In this document: positions 1 through 7,679 of the stretch, piece after piece | How the letters are laid out: each line of letters opens with the position of its first letter | Numbering within the stretch: the first letter of the stretch is position 1 | Assembly: GCA_001438925.1 (NCBI GenBank) | Contig: LIAM01000004.1 | Span: 1-33,486, forward strand | Length of the DNA: 33,486 nt | DNA from: Actinobacteria bacterium BACL15 MAG-120619-bin91 | GTDB taxonomy: Bacteria > Actinomycetota > Actinomycetes > Nanopelagicales > Nanopelagicaceae | Reading direction: 5' to 3' | Translations under genes and position numbers: made by a program | Notes under the pieces: generated by a model | The model's input: the letters and a program-made list of their open reading frames with translations, nothing else | Told to the model about the DNA's origin: nothing | Database searches by the model: none

Positions 1-155
1 GAGATGATGGAGGCGATCCGTTGTGCAAGATGGGCACCACGTGTCGGAATTCCTAGGAGAACAATGGATGAGGCACCTTGATTCTTCTCAAGGATCTCGT
101 GGGATATACGGGTCAATGCACGTTTAATGTCAGGTGCAGACAGGGCTACGCTCAT
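1..155 (-). CDS. pyrR: PyrR, pyrimidine operon regulator (N-terminal fragment)
   Basis: The first 51 codons are present and the gene runs off the left edge. The translation begins [20 protein letters not shown] and continues through [13 protein letters not shown]. These are the RRALTRI-HE and G-TRG--LA-R blocks of PyrR proteins from Bacillus and actinobacteria. PyrR binds pyr mRNA in the presence of UMP or UTP and usually also has uracil phosphoribosyltransferase activity; the catalytic PRPP loop lies beyond the edge, so activity cannot be judged. The ATG at 155 has a good ribosome binding site, AGGAG at 162-166. An RNA hairpin matching the PyrR-binding consensus sits directly upstream at 169-186. 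The gene is divergent from bldD, an adjacency also known from Streptomyces. The rest of the pyr operon should lie to the left. Confidence 0.9.
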   Translation of the reverse strand, partial: MSVALSAPDIKRALTRISHEILEKNQGASSIVLLGIPTRGAHLAQRIASII

Positions 156-161
156 GTAAAT

Positions 162-187
162 CTCCTTTCCCACCTCTCAGGATGGGT
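162..187 (-). promoter_or_regulatory. PyrR-binding RNA hairpin next to the pyrR ribosome binding site
   Basis: Read on the minus strand, 186-169 is CCCA-TCCTGAGAGG-TGGG: a four-base stem closing a ten-base loop. The loop matches the known PyrR-binding core UCCNGNGAGG at every fixed position. The hairpin ends two bases before AGGAG (162-166), the ribosome binding site of pyrR. No attenuator terminator is visible between hairpin and gene. The layout therefore fits translational repression by RNA-bound PyrR, the mechanism proposed for mycobacterial pyr operons, rather than the Bacillus attenuation scheme. The motif and spacing are seen directly; the mechanism is inference. Confidence 0.82.
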
Positions 188-207
188 CGTTAAAGGATGC
201 AGGCGCG

Positions 208-213
208 ATACTA
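208..213 (-). promoter_or_regulatory. Candidate -10 element for pyrR
   Basis: On the minus strand this is TAGTAT, fitting the actinobacterial TAnnnT pattern. A start about seven bases downstream (near 201) would give a leader of roughly 46 bases that just contains the PyrR hairpin. No convincing -35 box is seen. The call rests on one hexamer and position. Confidence 0.3.
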
Positions 214-266
214 GCACCGAATCGCAGGAGCTGTGGATATCAAAAAGTAGATGTCCGCTCCCCCCT

Positions 267-272
267 TATGGT
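267..272 (+). promoter_or_regulatory. Candidate -10 element giving a leaderless bldD mRNA
   Basis: TATGGT (TAnnnT) is followed by exactly six bases and then the ATG at 279. No ribosome binding site precedes that ATG. In actinobacteria this spacing typically puts the transcription start on the A of the start codon. The -35 region is not recognisable. Confidence 0.5.
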
Positions 273-278
273 CACTCC

Positions 279-743
279 ATGAGCATTGATGCAGAGCTAG
301 ATACCCTTCACAACAGACTTCGCCAGATCCGTGAATCACAAGGGCTAACCCTTCAGCAGGTTTCCGCCCGCAGCAAAGGCCAAATCTCCGCGATTGCCCT
401 TGGCTCCTATGAACGTGGTGATCGTTCCATAAGTGCACGCAAGATTTTGCAGATCGCACAGCTATACAACATACCTGTCACTGAACTCTTTACACCCACT
501 GAAAAAACCTTGCAGACAGGTCGGGTAGTAATCGATCTTCGAAAGCTCACCCAGACTGAGGATCCAATAGGAAAACAACTTTTAATAGTACTGAAGCGGA
601 TTGTCGCGATGCGACGAGATTGGAATGGCGAGGTAATCTCGCTTCGAGAGGGTGATATTTCAAACCTTCAGACATTTGCCCATTTTTCTACAGCAGAACT
701 ATCTCTGGTGTTGGAGCGATTTACTCTGACTAAATTGAAATAG
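279..743 (+). CDS. bldD: BldD-like developmental regulator with c-di-GMP motif
   Basis: A 154-residue DNA-binding regulator. Residues about 9-71 form an XRE-type helix-turn-helix containing GSYERGDR (42-49), the signature helix of Streptomyces BldD. The C-terminal domain carries R112-x-D114, eight residues, then R123-x-x-D126. This matches the RxD-x8-RxxD motif through which BldD binds tetrameric c-di-GMP. The frame is open back to 78, but that upstream part lies over the pyrR start and its leader and has no domain similarity. The ATG at 279 matches the N-terminus of the family and is preceded by a -10-like TATGGT at leaderless spacing. Its 3' end overlaps the convergent nusB by 14 bases. The bldD-nusB-efp neighbourhood is the same as in Streptomyces. 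In sporulating relatives it represses developmental genes; its targets in a small planktonic cell are unknown. Confidence 0.9.
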   Translation: MSIDAELDTLHNRLRQIRESQGLTLQQVSARSKGQISAIALGSYERGDRSISARKILQIAQLYNIPVTELFTPTEKTLQTGRVVIDLRKLTQTEDPIGKQLLIVLKRIVAMRRDWNGEVISLREGDISNLQTFAHFSTAELSLVLERFTLTKLK

Positions 744-1152
744 TGTCCTTGATGCTTCCGATACGTCCTAAAACACCATGAATATACTTTGATGAATCAT
801 CGCTCGAAAGCTCCTTTGCAAGTACTAGAGCTTCATCTATCGCAACACTCATAGGAACATCGGTCGACCACAAGATTTCATAGATTCCAAGACGCAAAAT
901 GTTTCGATCTACAGCAGGCAGACGATCCATATCCCAGCCTTGAGCATAGGTCGTAATCAACTCATCGATCTTTCGGCGATTTTCAGATATCCCTGTCACT
1001 AACTCCTTCGTGTATTCACGGATTGGACGAGCATCTGGACCCTCCACCGGAATATCGCGAGAGGCTAAGGTATCTACTAGATTTGTTCCCCGAATATCGG
1101 TCTCATACAGAAGATCTAGCGCTTGTTTGCGCGCCTTACTACGTGCCGACAC
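730..1152 (-). CDS. nusB: Transcription antitermination factor NusB
   Basis: A 140-residue all-helical RNA-binding protein that pairs with NusE (ribosomal protein S10) on boxA RNA to prevent termination in rRNA operons. Recognisable blocks are ARKQALDLLYE near the N-terminus, DRLPAVDRNILRLGIYEIL in the middle (75-93), and VAIDEALVLAKEL followed by KYIHGVLGRI at the C-terminus. Length is normal for the family. The start is a GTG at 1152 that overlaps the efp stop by one base (TAGTG), so the two genes are translationally coupled. Its stop lies inside the 3' end of the convergent bldD gene. Confidence 0.96.
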   Translation of the reverse strand: MSARSKARKQALDLLYETDIRGTNLVDTLASRDIPVEGPDARPIREYTKELVTGISENRRKIDELITTYAQGWDMDRLPAVDRNILRLGIYEILWSTDVPMSVAIDEALVLAKELSSDDSSKYIHGVLGRIGSIKDTISI

Positions 1153-1712
1153 TAGTTAGCGCGACCCTGGTAAGACCCGTCGCGAGTATCTACAAGAACA
1201 ATCTCATCCTGTTTGATGAAGAGAGGTACCTGAATCTCAATACCTGTTTCAACGGTAGCGGGCTTAGTTCCACCGGAAGAACGATCTCCCTGAATTCCAG
1301 GCTCTGTGTAGGTAATCTTCAATGGAACAGAGGCTGCCAATTCAATGTACAAAGGGTTGCCTTCATTGACCGCAACAATCGCTTCAGTGTTTTCAAGCAT
1401 GTAATTAGCGGCATCGCCCACAGTGGCGGCGCTGATTGTCATCTGGTCATATGTCTTGGTATCCATGAATACAAAGTCATCGCCCTCCTTGTAGAGATAC
1501 TGCATCTCTCGCTTCTCAAGGATCGCAACATCGACCTTGACTCCGGCGTTATAAGTACGATCAACAACCTTGCCACTAAGAACTGATTTTAGCTTTGTGC
1601 GTACAAATGCTGGACCCTTGCCAGGCTTAACATGTTGGAACTCAACTACCGTCCACAACTGGCCTTCAATATCCAAGGTCATTCCATTTTTCAAATCATT
1701 TGTAGTTGCCAC
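1152..1712 (-). CDS. efp: Elongation factor P
   Basis: EF-P (186 residues) binds between the P and E sites of the ribosome and relieves stalling at proline-rich stretches. It shows the KOW-like N-domain, the OB central domain and the C-terminal block ([23 protein letters not shown]). The tip loop reads VKPGKGPAF with the key lysine at 32. The PGKGP palindrome marks the actinobacterial EF-P subfamily, reported to work without modification of the lysine; no modifying enzyme is seen here. Translation begins at GTG 1712, preceded by GGGTGA. Upstream, 1713-1789 is a 77-base gap after aroQ holding no strong terminator or promoter that I can see. The gene overlaps nusB by one base. Confidence 0.97.
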   Translation of the reverse strand: MATTNDLKNGMTLDIEGQLWTVVEFQHVKPGKGPAFVRTKLKSVLSGKVVDRTYNAGVKVDVAILEKREMQYLYKEGDDFVFMDTKTYDQMTISAATVGDAANYMLENTEAIVAVNEGNPLYIELAASVPLKITYTEPGIQGDRSSGGTKPATVETGIEIQVPLFIKQDEIVLVDTRDGSYQGRAN

Positions 1713-1789
1713 AGCTAATTCACCCGCTCTTGTCGTTAGTCATCTTAATTACGAAGGTCTAAGGATACCCGCTCGATGGGTGTGCTCTG

Positions 1790-2224
1790 TTACTTCGAGA
1801 GAAGGTTTGCCATAGCAATGATGGCTAAAACATAGGAATTTGGACCAAAACCACCAATTGTTCCATTGGCCACTCCTGAAATCACAGAGGTGTGACGAAA
1901 CTCTTCACGACTGAGTGGGTTAGATAAATGGACTTCAATTAATGGCTTCTTTACCAGTTCAGCTGCATCACGAATTGCATATGAGTAATGGGTAAAGGCA
2001 GCTGGGTTAATAATCACCGGAAGATTGTTGTCAGCGGCCTCATGCAACCAACCAATAATCGTTGCTTCATCATCACTTTGGCGGACATCAGCTTCAAAGC
2101 CATGCTGTGTTGCAGCGATACCGATCATTGATTTCAGTTCGGCGTAATTGAGATCTCCATAAATAGAAGAGTCACGTATATCCAAACGTGAAAGATTCGG
2201 ACCGTTGATAACCAGAATCTTCAT
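1790..2224 (-). CDS. aroQ: Type II 3-dehydroquinate dehydratase
   Basis: Third shikimate-pathway step: 3-dehydroquinate to 3-dehydroshikimate. The 144-residue flavodoxin-like fold is the type II enzyme, normally a dodecamer. Visible features are NGPNL (7-11), R17 and the catalytic Y22 in the lid, the NPAAFTHYS block (73-81), H99 in EVHLSN and R110. The family GxR after NGPNLxxL is DIR here, a mild change near the lid; the catalytic residues remain. The ATG overlaps the aroB stop by four bases (ATGA), indicating one transcript aroC-K-B-Q. Confidence 0.95.
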   Translation of the reverse strand: MKILVINGPNLSRLDIRDSSIYGDLNYAELKSMIGIAATQHGFEADVRQSDDEATIIGWLHEAADNNLPVIINPAAFTHYSYAIRDAAELVKKPLIEVHLSNPLSREEFRHTSVISGVANGTIGGFGPNSYVLAIIAMANLLSK

Positions 2225-3276
2225 GAGGAGATTCTCTCATAGGCCGCATCTAGCTCGGCGGAGGTTAGATCATCTAAACGCAGGGTTGATCCAATACCTT
2301 CGAGGACCACAAACCTAATTGTGTTTCCTCTGGCCTTTTTATCAAGGGCGAGCAAGGGCGCTAACTTTTGCCAGGCAGATCTTTCGAAGGCAATGGGAAG
2401 TTGATATCGCGTCAGGAGATCTCTGTGCAACTGCAAAGTCTGTAAATCAATCGCTCCACGAGCAAAGGCGATCTCGGCTACAAAGACCATTCCGATCGCT
2501 ACCGCTTCTCCATGACGCATCTGATACTTGGAGTACTTTTCAATCGCATGACCCAAGGTATGCCCATAATTAAGTGCTTCACGAGCAAAGCTCTCCTTAA
2601 AATCAGCCGATACCACAGCTGCTTTTACCCTCACCGCACGAGTAACTAAATCCAGAAGTGAACTCTGATCAGACAGAAGTGTTTCGGCTGTGCACTTTTG
2701 CGAGACCCTAAGGATCTCGGGATCAGCGATAAAGCCACACTTAATCACCTCGGCCATGCCCGCAGAAATATCTCGCAGAGACAGAGAGTTCAAGAAATTA
2801 AGATCAATCAGTACCGAATCCGGTGAATGGAAGGAGCCAACAAGATTTTTACCGTAATCGGAGTTGATACCTGTTTTACCACCCACTGACGCATCGACCA
2901 TGCCCGCCAATGATGTCGGAACCGCGATCCAATCAATACCTCGAAGCCAGGTTGCCGCTGCAAAACCGGCGCAATCGGTAACCGCTCCCCCACCAATTCC
3001 TACAATGAGATCTGAACGGGTAAAACCCGCTGCGCCAAGCCAACTCCAAAGATTGAGCAGGGTGCTTGAACTCTTCCCCTCTTCACCATCTGGCACCTCA
3101 AAAAGGTGAAGTTCACAATCAAGGTTTTTGAGAGGCGTCAAATCTGGTGAGAAGTTTGTAGAGACAATAACCGCCACACGAGTTCGGTTTTTGATCCGCT
3201 CGATCAAAGTTGAGCTCCAATCGCAACCGATCACAACCTCGTAATCTCGCTCAGCGGAGACTTTCACCGTATTCAT
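2221..3276 (-). CDS. aroB: 3-dehydroquinate synthase
   Basis: Second step of the shikimate pathway: converts DAHP to 3-dehydroquinate using NAD and a divalent metal. At 351 residues it is of normal length. It has the NAD-binding GGGAVTDCAGFAAATWLRG block (95-113), VPTSLAGMVDASVGGKTG (119-136), and metal ligands E176 (GMAEVIK), H239 (NYGHTLGHAIE) and H255 (MRHGEAVAIG). The family usually has VGD where this protein has VTD. Both ends overlap neighbours by four bases: ATGA with aroK upstream and ATGA with aroQ downstream. Confidence 0.97.
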   Translation of the reverse strand: MNTVKVSAERDYEVVIGCDWSSTLIERIKNRTRVAVIVSTNFSPDLTPLKNLDCELHLFEVPDGEEGKSSSTLLNLWSWLGAAGFTRSDLIVGIGGGAVTDCAGFAAATWLRGIDWIAVPTSLAGMVDASVGGKTGINSDYGKNLVGSFHSPDSVLIDLNFLNSLSLRDISAGMAEVIKCGFIADPEILRVSQKCTAETLLSDQSSLLDLVTRAVRVKAAVVSADFKESFAREALNYGHTLGHAIEKYSKYQMRHGEAVAIGMVFVAEIAFARGAIDLQTLQLHRDLLTRYQLPIAFERSAWQKLAPLLALDKKARGNTIRFVVLEGIGSTLRLDDLTSAELDAAYERISS

Positions 3277-3776
3277 GGCAGCTTCAATTCAATATCAGAG
3301 ATGATCTGCTCCACACTCATGTCATCTACCTTAACGCTCAGATCTGCTAGATCTTCGTAGATAGGCCGACGCTTATCACTTAGAGCCTGCCATTGTGCTC
3401 GTGGGTTCCCTAAAAGCAGCGGGCGGTCTCGATTAAAACCAACACGTGGAGCCGCCGTTGCTAAAGAAACATCAAGGAAGATTACCGTTGAATCAGATGA
3501 ACGTATCTCTTGTTGAGCCTGTTCAGAGACGGGAGCTCCTCCACCTAAACTAATAATAACATTGTCCATTGCAAGTACCGTTGTCAGAGTTTCCAATTCG
3601 AGAGCGCGAAAATAAGGCTCACCATCTACTACAAAGATATCGGTAATCTCCTTGCCTGCGCGCTGCTCGATCAGCAGATCGGTATCTACAAACTTTATAT
3701 TGAGTTTGTGAGCCAACGCAGCACCTACCGTGCTTTTGCCCGATCCAGGTGGACCTATAAGCACAATACGGTTCAT
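3273..3776 (-). CDS. aroK: Shikimate kinase
   Basis: Phosphorylates shikimate to shikimate 3-phosphate with ATP. The 167-residue P-loop kinase shows Walker A GPPGSGKST (8-16), DTD (31-33) for Mg and shikimate, GEPYFRALE with the substrate arginine, the SLGGGAPV loop, and the lid arginine in RPLL. It overlaps aroB by four bases and follows aroC after an eight-base gap. Confidence 0.97.
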   Translation of the reverse strand: MNRIVLIGPPGSGKSTVGAALAHKLNIKFVDTDLLIEQRAGKEITDIFVVDGEPYFRALELETLTTVLAMDNVIISLGGGAPVSEQAQQEIRSSDSTVIFLDVSLATAAPRVGFNRDRPLLLGNPRAQWQALSDKRRPIYEDLADLSVKVDDMSVEQIISDIELKLP

Positions 3777-3784
3777 CTTTCTGC

Positions 3785-4966
3785 TTACTTAAAGTTCAGG
3801 TTAGCTATATACGATTCAAAATTTCGACGTGTTTCAGTGACAGAATCCCCACCAAACTTCTCAAGAACAGCTTGCGCTAGAACAAGAGCAACCATGGCTT
3901 CAGCAACTACACCAGCAGCTGGTACGGCGCACACATCTGATCGCTGATTAATAGCCTTTGCCGCTTCACCGGTAGAAACATCGATGGTGTCCAAAGCTTT
4001 AGGAACGGTTGAGATAGGTTTCATCGCTGCTCGAACACGCAAAATCTCACCATTAGACATTCCACCCTCAGTTCCACCAGCCCTGTCGGTTCGTCTAACA
4101 ATCTCTCCCTTGGAGTTTTTCTCAATCTCATCATGAGCAACGGAGCCTCTACGGGCAGCGGTTTGAAAACCATCACCAATCTCTACCCCTTTTATCGCTT
4201 GAATTCCCATAACCGCACCTGCAAGTTGTGAATCCAGTCGGCGATCCCAATGAACATGGGAACCAAGGCCAGGTGGCATGTTGAATGCAAGCACCTCAAC
4301 AACACCACCCAATGTGTCTCCATCGCGATGTGCCTTTTCAATTTCGGCGATCATCGCTTCACTTGTTGCAGAATCAGCGCAACGAACAGGATCTGCATCA
4401 ATACGCTTCATATCCCCAGCTTGTGGAAGTTGCGTTCCTTCGGGTACCCGCACCACACCGATAGAGAGAACATGACTTAAAATTGTTATTCCAACACTTT
4501 GCTCCAAGAAGCTTCGTGCAACCGCTCCTAGTGCAACACGTGCCGCTGTTTCACGCGCACTGGCTCTTTCAAGAATTGGGCGAGCATCATCAAAGTTATA
4601 TTTCTGCATACCGACCAGATCTGCATGGCCAGGTCGAGGACGTGTTAAGGGTGCGTTTCTGCCAAGATCCTTAATCTCATCTTCAGCAACAGGATCTGCC
4701 GACATAACCTTTTCCCACTTAGGCCATTCAGAGTTACCCACTTGAATTGCAATAGGTCCACCCTGCGTAAGACCTAGACGAACACCGCCAAGGATTGTGA
4801 CCTTGTCAGCTTCAAAGTTTTGCCGAGCGCCGCGACCGACGCCAAGGCGACGTCTTGCTAGGTGGTAATCAATATCAGCGGTTGTGATCGAGACTGAGGC
4901 GGGAATACCTTCAACAATTGCACTCAGGGCCTGGCCATGAGACTCACCTGCTGTTAACCAACGCAT
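3785..4966 (-). CDS. aroC: Chorismate synthase
   Basis: Last shikimate-pathway step: 5-enolpyruvylshikimate 3-phosphate to chorismate, with reduced FMN. The 393 residues match the family length. Visible motifs are LTAGESHGQ with H10, the [13 protein letters not shown] block (44-56, where the family usually has RM rather than RQ), [25 protein letters not shown], and GGMSNGE. It heads the tight aroC-aroK-aroB-aroQ run. Chorismate feeds the folate genes pabB and pabC at the right end of this window as well as aromatic amino acids. Confidence 0.97.
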   Translation of the reverse strand: MRWLTAGESHGQALSAIVEGIPASVSITTADIDYHLARRRLGVGRGARQNFEADKVTILGGVRLGLTQGGPIAIQVGNSEWPKWEKVMSADPVAEDEIKDLGRNAPLTRPRPGHADLVGMQKYNFDDARPILERASARETAARVALGAVARSFLEQSVGITILSHVLSIGVVRVPEGTQLPQAGDMKRIDADPVRCADSATSEAMIAEIEKAHRDGDTLGGVVEVLAFNMPPGLGSHVHWDRRLDSQLAGAVMGIQAIKGVEIGDGFQTAARRGSVAHDEIEKNSKGEIVRRTDRAGGTEGGMSNGEILRVRAAMKPISTVPKALDTIDVSTGEAAKAINQRSDVCAVPAAGVVAEAMVALVLAQAVLEKFGGDSVTETRRNFESYIANLNFK

Positions 4967-4991
4967 GTGCCTATTGTGACAGATGTACCCA

Positions 4992-5393
4992 CTAACTCGT
5001 CGCCAAATAAAGAGCCAAAGCGAGAAAAATGCTGGGTGCTAGAGGAATACTCTTCGCAAGCTTTCGATTCTTTAATCCGATAGCCACAATATGGAGCGCT
5101 GCGATCGATAGCAAATATCCAAAAAGCTCCACCAATGACAGATCCGTGGATATGTTCAGATAAACAACTATGAGGGCTAGAAGTTTTACATCTCCCATTC
5201 CCATTCCACACAGATGCAGTACCGCTAGAGAAGCTGCGCTAATGAATAATCGTTGAATCGGTCCAAAACCATTCATTACTAGGACGGGGGTCAGAGCAAT
5301 AGCTAGTAAAGCTAGGTAAATATTGGGAATCTTGTGATATCGAAGATCTGCCAACGAGATCGGAATCGATGCTAGAAGAAACAAAAACAACAC
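4992..5393 (-). CDS. Minimal A24-family prepilin peptidase
   Basis: A 133-residue, almost wholly hydrophobic protein with four or five membrane helices. The two catalytic aspartates of the A24 (type IV prepilin/TadV-CpaA) family are present: D16 in [11 protein letters not shown] and D68 in GMGMGDVKL, the GxGD motif. It lacks the N-terminal methyltransferase and zinc domain of full-length PilD, as TadV types do. The start is a GTG at 5393 with no clear ribosome binding site; an in-frame stop lies four codons upstream, so the N-terminus cannot be much longer. It sits between aroE and aroC, a position also seen in Streptomyces. No pilin or secretion ATPase is in the window, so the substrate is unknown. 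The 5394-5440 gap holds only a weak imperfect hairpin. Confidence 0.83.
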   Translation of the reverse strand: MLFLFLLASIPISLADLRYHKIPNIYLALLAIALTPVLVMNGFGPIQRLFISAASLAVLHLCGMGMGDVKLLALIVVYLNISTDLSLVELFGYLLSIAALHIVAIGLKNRKLAKSIPLAPSIFLALALYLATS

Positions 5394-5440
5394 TGAGAAA
5401 GGTTAGGAGAATCCCCCACCTTGATTTTTAAGGTTGTGGA

Positions 5441-6238
5441 TTAACTCAGCTGCTTCAACGCCGCATCTCGCATGAGTTGGTACATCTCAGAGCGATTGAG
5501 GGGCAGTTGGGCAAAGATTTCTACTTGTGAGATGGCTTGATGAATCAAGAGATCTAAGCCATCAATCACAATAGCTCCACTCTTAGACCAGGTATCTGAA
5601 ATAAGGGTCGGCCAAGGATGGTACAAAACCTCAAACAAAACCCCTTGCGGCGAGCTGATTGAGGGCTGGAAAAAATCTGCAACCTTTACTGGAGTCGTAT
5701 TGATAACTAGATCAGCTGTGTTTATCTGATCATGTAGCTGCCAATCTAAATATGTAATCTCTCGTTCTGCTGCAAGATCCATCTGGCTTTGACGATCGGG
5801 GTTGCGATGGATTACCTCAATACCTTTAGCTATGGAAGATACAGCTGCTACCGCTGCACGAGATGTAGCACCTGAACCAATAATCAGACATGAATCAATC
5901 TCACTGAGTCCGCTTCCTAACAAGGAGTACTTAAAACCTTCAACATCTGTGCTTGTCAGATTCCATCTGCCATTTACCTTATGCAAGGTATTTCCACCTG
6001 AAATCCTCTGCGCAATTTTTGATCTCACCTCAGCAACAACTAGCGCCTCCTCTTTCAAAGGCATCGTTAGCGAGAAGGCGCTCTTGTCACAATCCTGCAA
6101 AAAAGTGGCCAACTCCCCCGCTCTCACTTCGATAGCCTCGTAATGTGCCTCAATGCCCAAATGCTCATAGGCAATTGAGTGCAACAAGGGACTTAAGGAG
6201 TGGTTGATCGGTGAACCTAAGACGGCTGCATTTATCAT
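5441..6238 (-). CDS. aroE: Shikimate dehydrogenase
   Basis: NADP-dependent reduction of 3-dehydroshikimate to shikimate. The 265-residue protein has the substrate block SLSP (14-17), catalytic K62 in TMPLK (the family more often has N-T-P-K), N83 in GGNTL, D98 in TDVEGF, the Rossmann loop GSGATSRAAVAA, NTTP, and the C-terminal DGLDLLIHQA. Its ATG overlaps the mltG stop by four bases. With aroQ, aroB, aroK and aroC it gives five of the seven shikimate enzymes in this block; aroA and the DAHP synthase are elsewhere. Confidence 0.95.
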   Translation of the reverse strand: MINAAVLGSPINHSLSPLLHSIAYEHLGIEAHYEAIEVRAGELATFLQDCDKSAFSLTMPLKEEALVVAEVRSKIAQRISGGNTLHKVNGRWNLTSTDVEGFKYSLLGSGLSEIDSCLIIGSGATSRAAVAAVSSIAKGIEVIHRNPDRQSQMDLAAEREITYLDWQLHDQINTADLVINTTPVKVADFFQPSISSPQGVLFEVLYHPWPTLISDTWSKSGAIVIDGLDLLIHQAISQVEIFAQLPLNRSEMYQLMRDAALKQLS

Positions 6239-7254
6239 TCAAATGCACCAGCCTTTCGATTTTTGATGTAAATGGCTTTCCATGTATTGAACTGCTCAAA
6301 ATTGGAGGTAAATCGGGTATCACCCGGAGCGACGGTAATGAAGTACAACCAATCCCCCATTACTGGATTTAAGGCAGCCTCCATCGCTGCACTTCCGGGG
6401 CTTCCGATTGGACCAGGTGGAACTCCATATCGAAGGTATGTGTTGTATGGTGATTTCAGCTGTGTTGAATCACGGCTAAGGAAAATATCTCCGCGAACCT
6501 TCATGACGTAATGAACAGTTGAATCCATCTGTAAGGGCATACCTATTGCTAATCTGTTGTAAATAACACGCGATACCTTTGCAAAGTCAGAAATATCTCC
6601 CTCGGCCTGGACAATCGATGCGATTGTCAACAACGCAAGTGCTGAGTACTTCCCCTTACCTTCCAGTAATTCCAGCGCAATAGGTTCTCTCATGAAGCGA
6701 TCAATCATCTCCTGCGCTGCAGACAACGCGCTTGTTCCTTCAACAAAGGAGTACTGAGCCGGAAAGAGCAACCCCTCGCTGTCGGTAAATCCTTTCGGCA
6801 GTTTGAGGCGAGAAAACGCTGTCTGTATTTCACGCTCCGAGAATCCATATAACTTTAAGGAGCTCTGAATCTCAACTTTGCGAGCACCCTCATTGACCTT
6901 AACCAGCTTTGGTATCCGTTCTGGATCTAATAACTGCTCTAAGGCTTGCTGCGCTGAAATCTTTACTGTGAGTCGATGTCCACCCGGTGCAATTTTTTGT
7001 GAGCGAGCATCAGCGACAGCAACGCCAAAAAAAGCCTGCGAGGATTTAATGACACCGGCATCAAAGAGAATTTCTGCAATTTCAGAGCCAGTCGCACCGG
7101 TTGGAACTTCAATGATCTTTTCCTGCAATCCCTGCACTGAAACCACTCTCGAATAATCTGCAACTGAGGAGCTTTGAGTTCTGATAAGAAAAAGGGATAG
7201 GGTAAAGAGAAAGATAAGGATCCCGGCTCCAACTAATCTTTTCAATGCAATCAT
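6235..7254 (-). CDS. mltG: Endolytic murein transglycosylase MltG (YceG family)
   Basis: A membrane-anchored enzyme that cuts nascent glycan strands during peptidoglycan synthesis. Of 339 residues, about 7-25 form the single membrane anchor, 46-115 a LysM-like subdomain, and the rest the YceG catalytic domain. EGLLFPAQY (160-168) and the catalytic glutamate E218 in ASIVQAEGD are present, followed by VIYNRL and MQMDSTVHY. The family catalytic glutamate is at the same number in E. coli. It overlaps ruvX upstream and aroE downstream by four bases each. Confidence 0.95.
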   Translation of the reverse strand: MIALKRLVGAGILIFLFTLSLFLIRTQSSSVADYSRVVSVQGLQEKIIEVPTGATGSEIAEILFDAGVIKSSQAFFGVAVADARSQKIAPGGHRLTVKISAQQALEQLLDPERIPKLVKVNEGARKVEIQSSLKLYGFSEREIQTAFSRLKLPKGFTDSEGLLFPAQYSFVEGTSALSAAQEMIDRFMREPIALELLEGKGKYSALALLTIASIVQAEGDISDFAKVSRVIYNRLAIGMPLQMDSTVHYVMKVRGDIFLSRDSTQLKSPYNTYLRYGVPPGPIGSPGSAAMEAALNPVMGDWLYFITVAPGDTRFTSNFEQFNTWKAIYIKNRKAGAFE

Positions 7255-7679
7255 GAGCGGCTCTTTTGTAGTTCTATGCCAAACTCAAGAATTGCGATAG
7301 CCGCAGCCATATCAATGCTCTCCTTTGACTCTTTGGCGTTCTTTCCCGACTCCCGTAAATTTCGAGCAGCGCTGACGGTTGACATCCGTTCATCAACCAT
7401 CACAACTTCTAGATCTGTAACTGTTCGAAGCTGCTGAGCGAAGGAAAGAGCTTTCTCAGATGCCTGACCATCTTTGCCGCTCAATAGCGCGGGGTTACCT
7501 ACAAAGAGCTGAACCGGCTCTATCTCATTGATCAGCTCTAAGATCTGCGCTAAAAGTTTATTGTCTGTGGCTTTTAAGGTTGTTAGCGGTGAACAAAGAA
7601 TCGAATCAGGATCGCTTACCGCGACTCCGATACGGACATCTCCATAATCAAAGGCGATACGGCGTCCTCGTTGCATCAT
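7251..7679 (-). CDS. ruvX: RuvX/YqgF putative pre-16S rRNA nuclease
   Basis: A 142-residue RNase H-like protein. The E. coli homologue is essential and linked to 16S rRNA 5' maturation. Visible are AFDYGDVRIGVAVSD with D11, FVGNP, VDERMST and the C-terminal IDMAAA aspartate. The start is one of two adjacent ATG codons; the first, at 7679, directly abuts the alaS stop. It follows alaS and precedes mltG as in most actinobacteria. Confidence 0.94.
   Translation of the reverse strand: MMQRGRRIAFDYGDVRIGVAVSDPDSILCSPLTTLKATDNKLLAQILELINEIEPVQLFVGNPALLSGKDGQASEKALSFAQQLRTVTDLEVVMVDERMSTVSAARNLRESGKNAKESKESIDMAAAIAILEFGIELQKSRS

Noticed and set aside
78-278. In-frame N-terminal extension of the bldD reading frame
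   Set aside because: It overlaps the divergent pyrR start, its ribosome binding site and the PyrR hairpin, has no BldD similarity, and the ATG at 279 fits both the family N-terminus and promoter spacing.
1023-1586. A 187-codon open frame on the plus strand across nusB and efp
   Set aside because: Antisense to two well-supported genes and without family similarity or a ribosome binding site.
1713-1789. Possible ACCC/GGGT hairpin and -10-like TAAGAT upstream of efp
   Set aside because: The stem has only four pairs and no -35 could be matched at normal spacing; too weak to call.
5394-5440. Possible hairpin ACCTT-loop-AAGGT between aroE and the peptidase gene
   Set aside because: Only five paired bases before mismatches and no T run in the direction of transcription; not a convincing terminator or attenuator.
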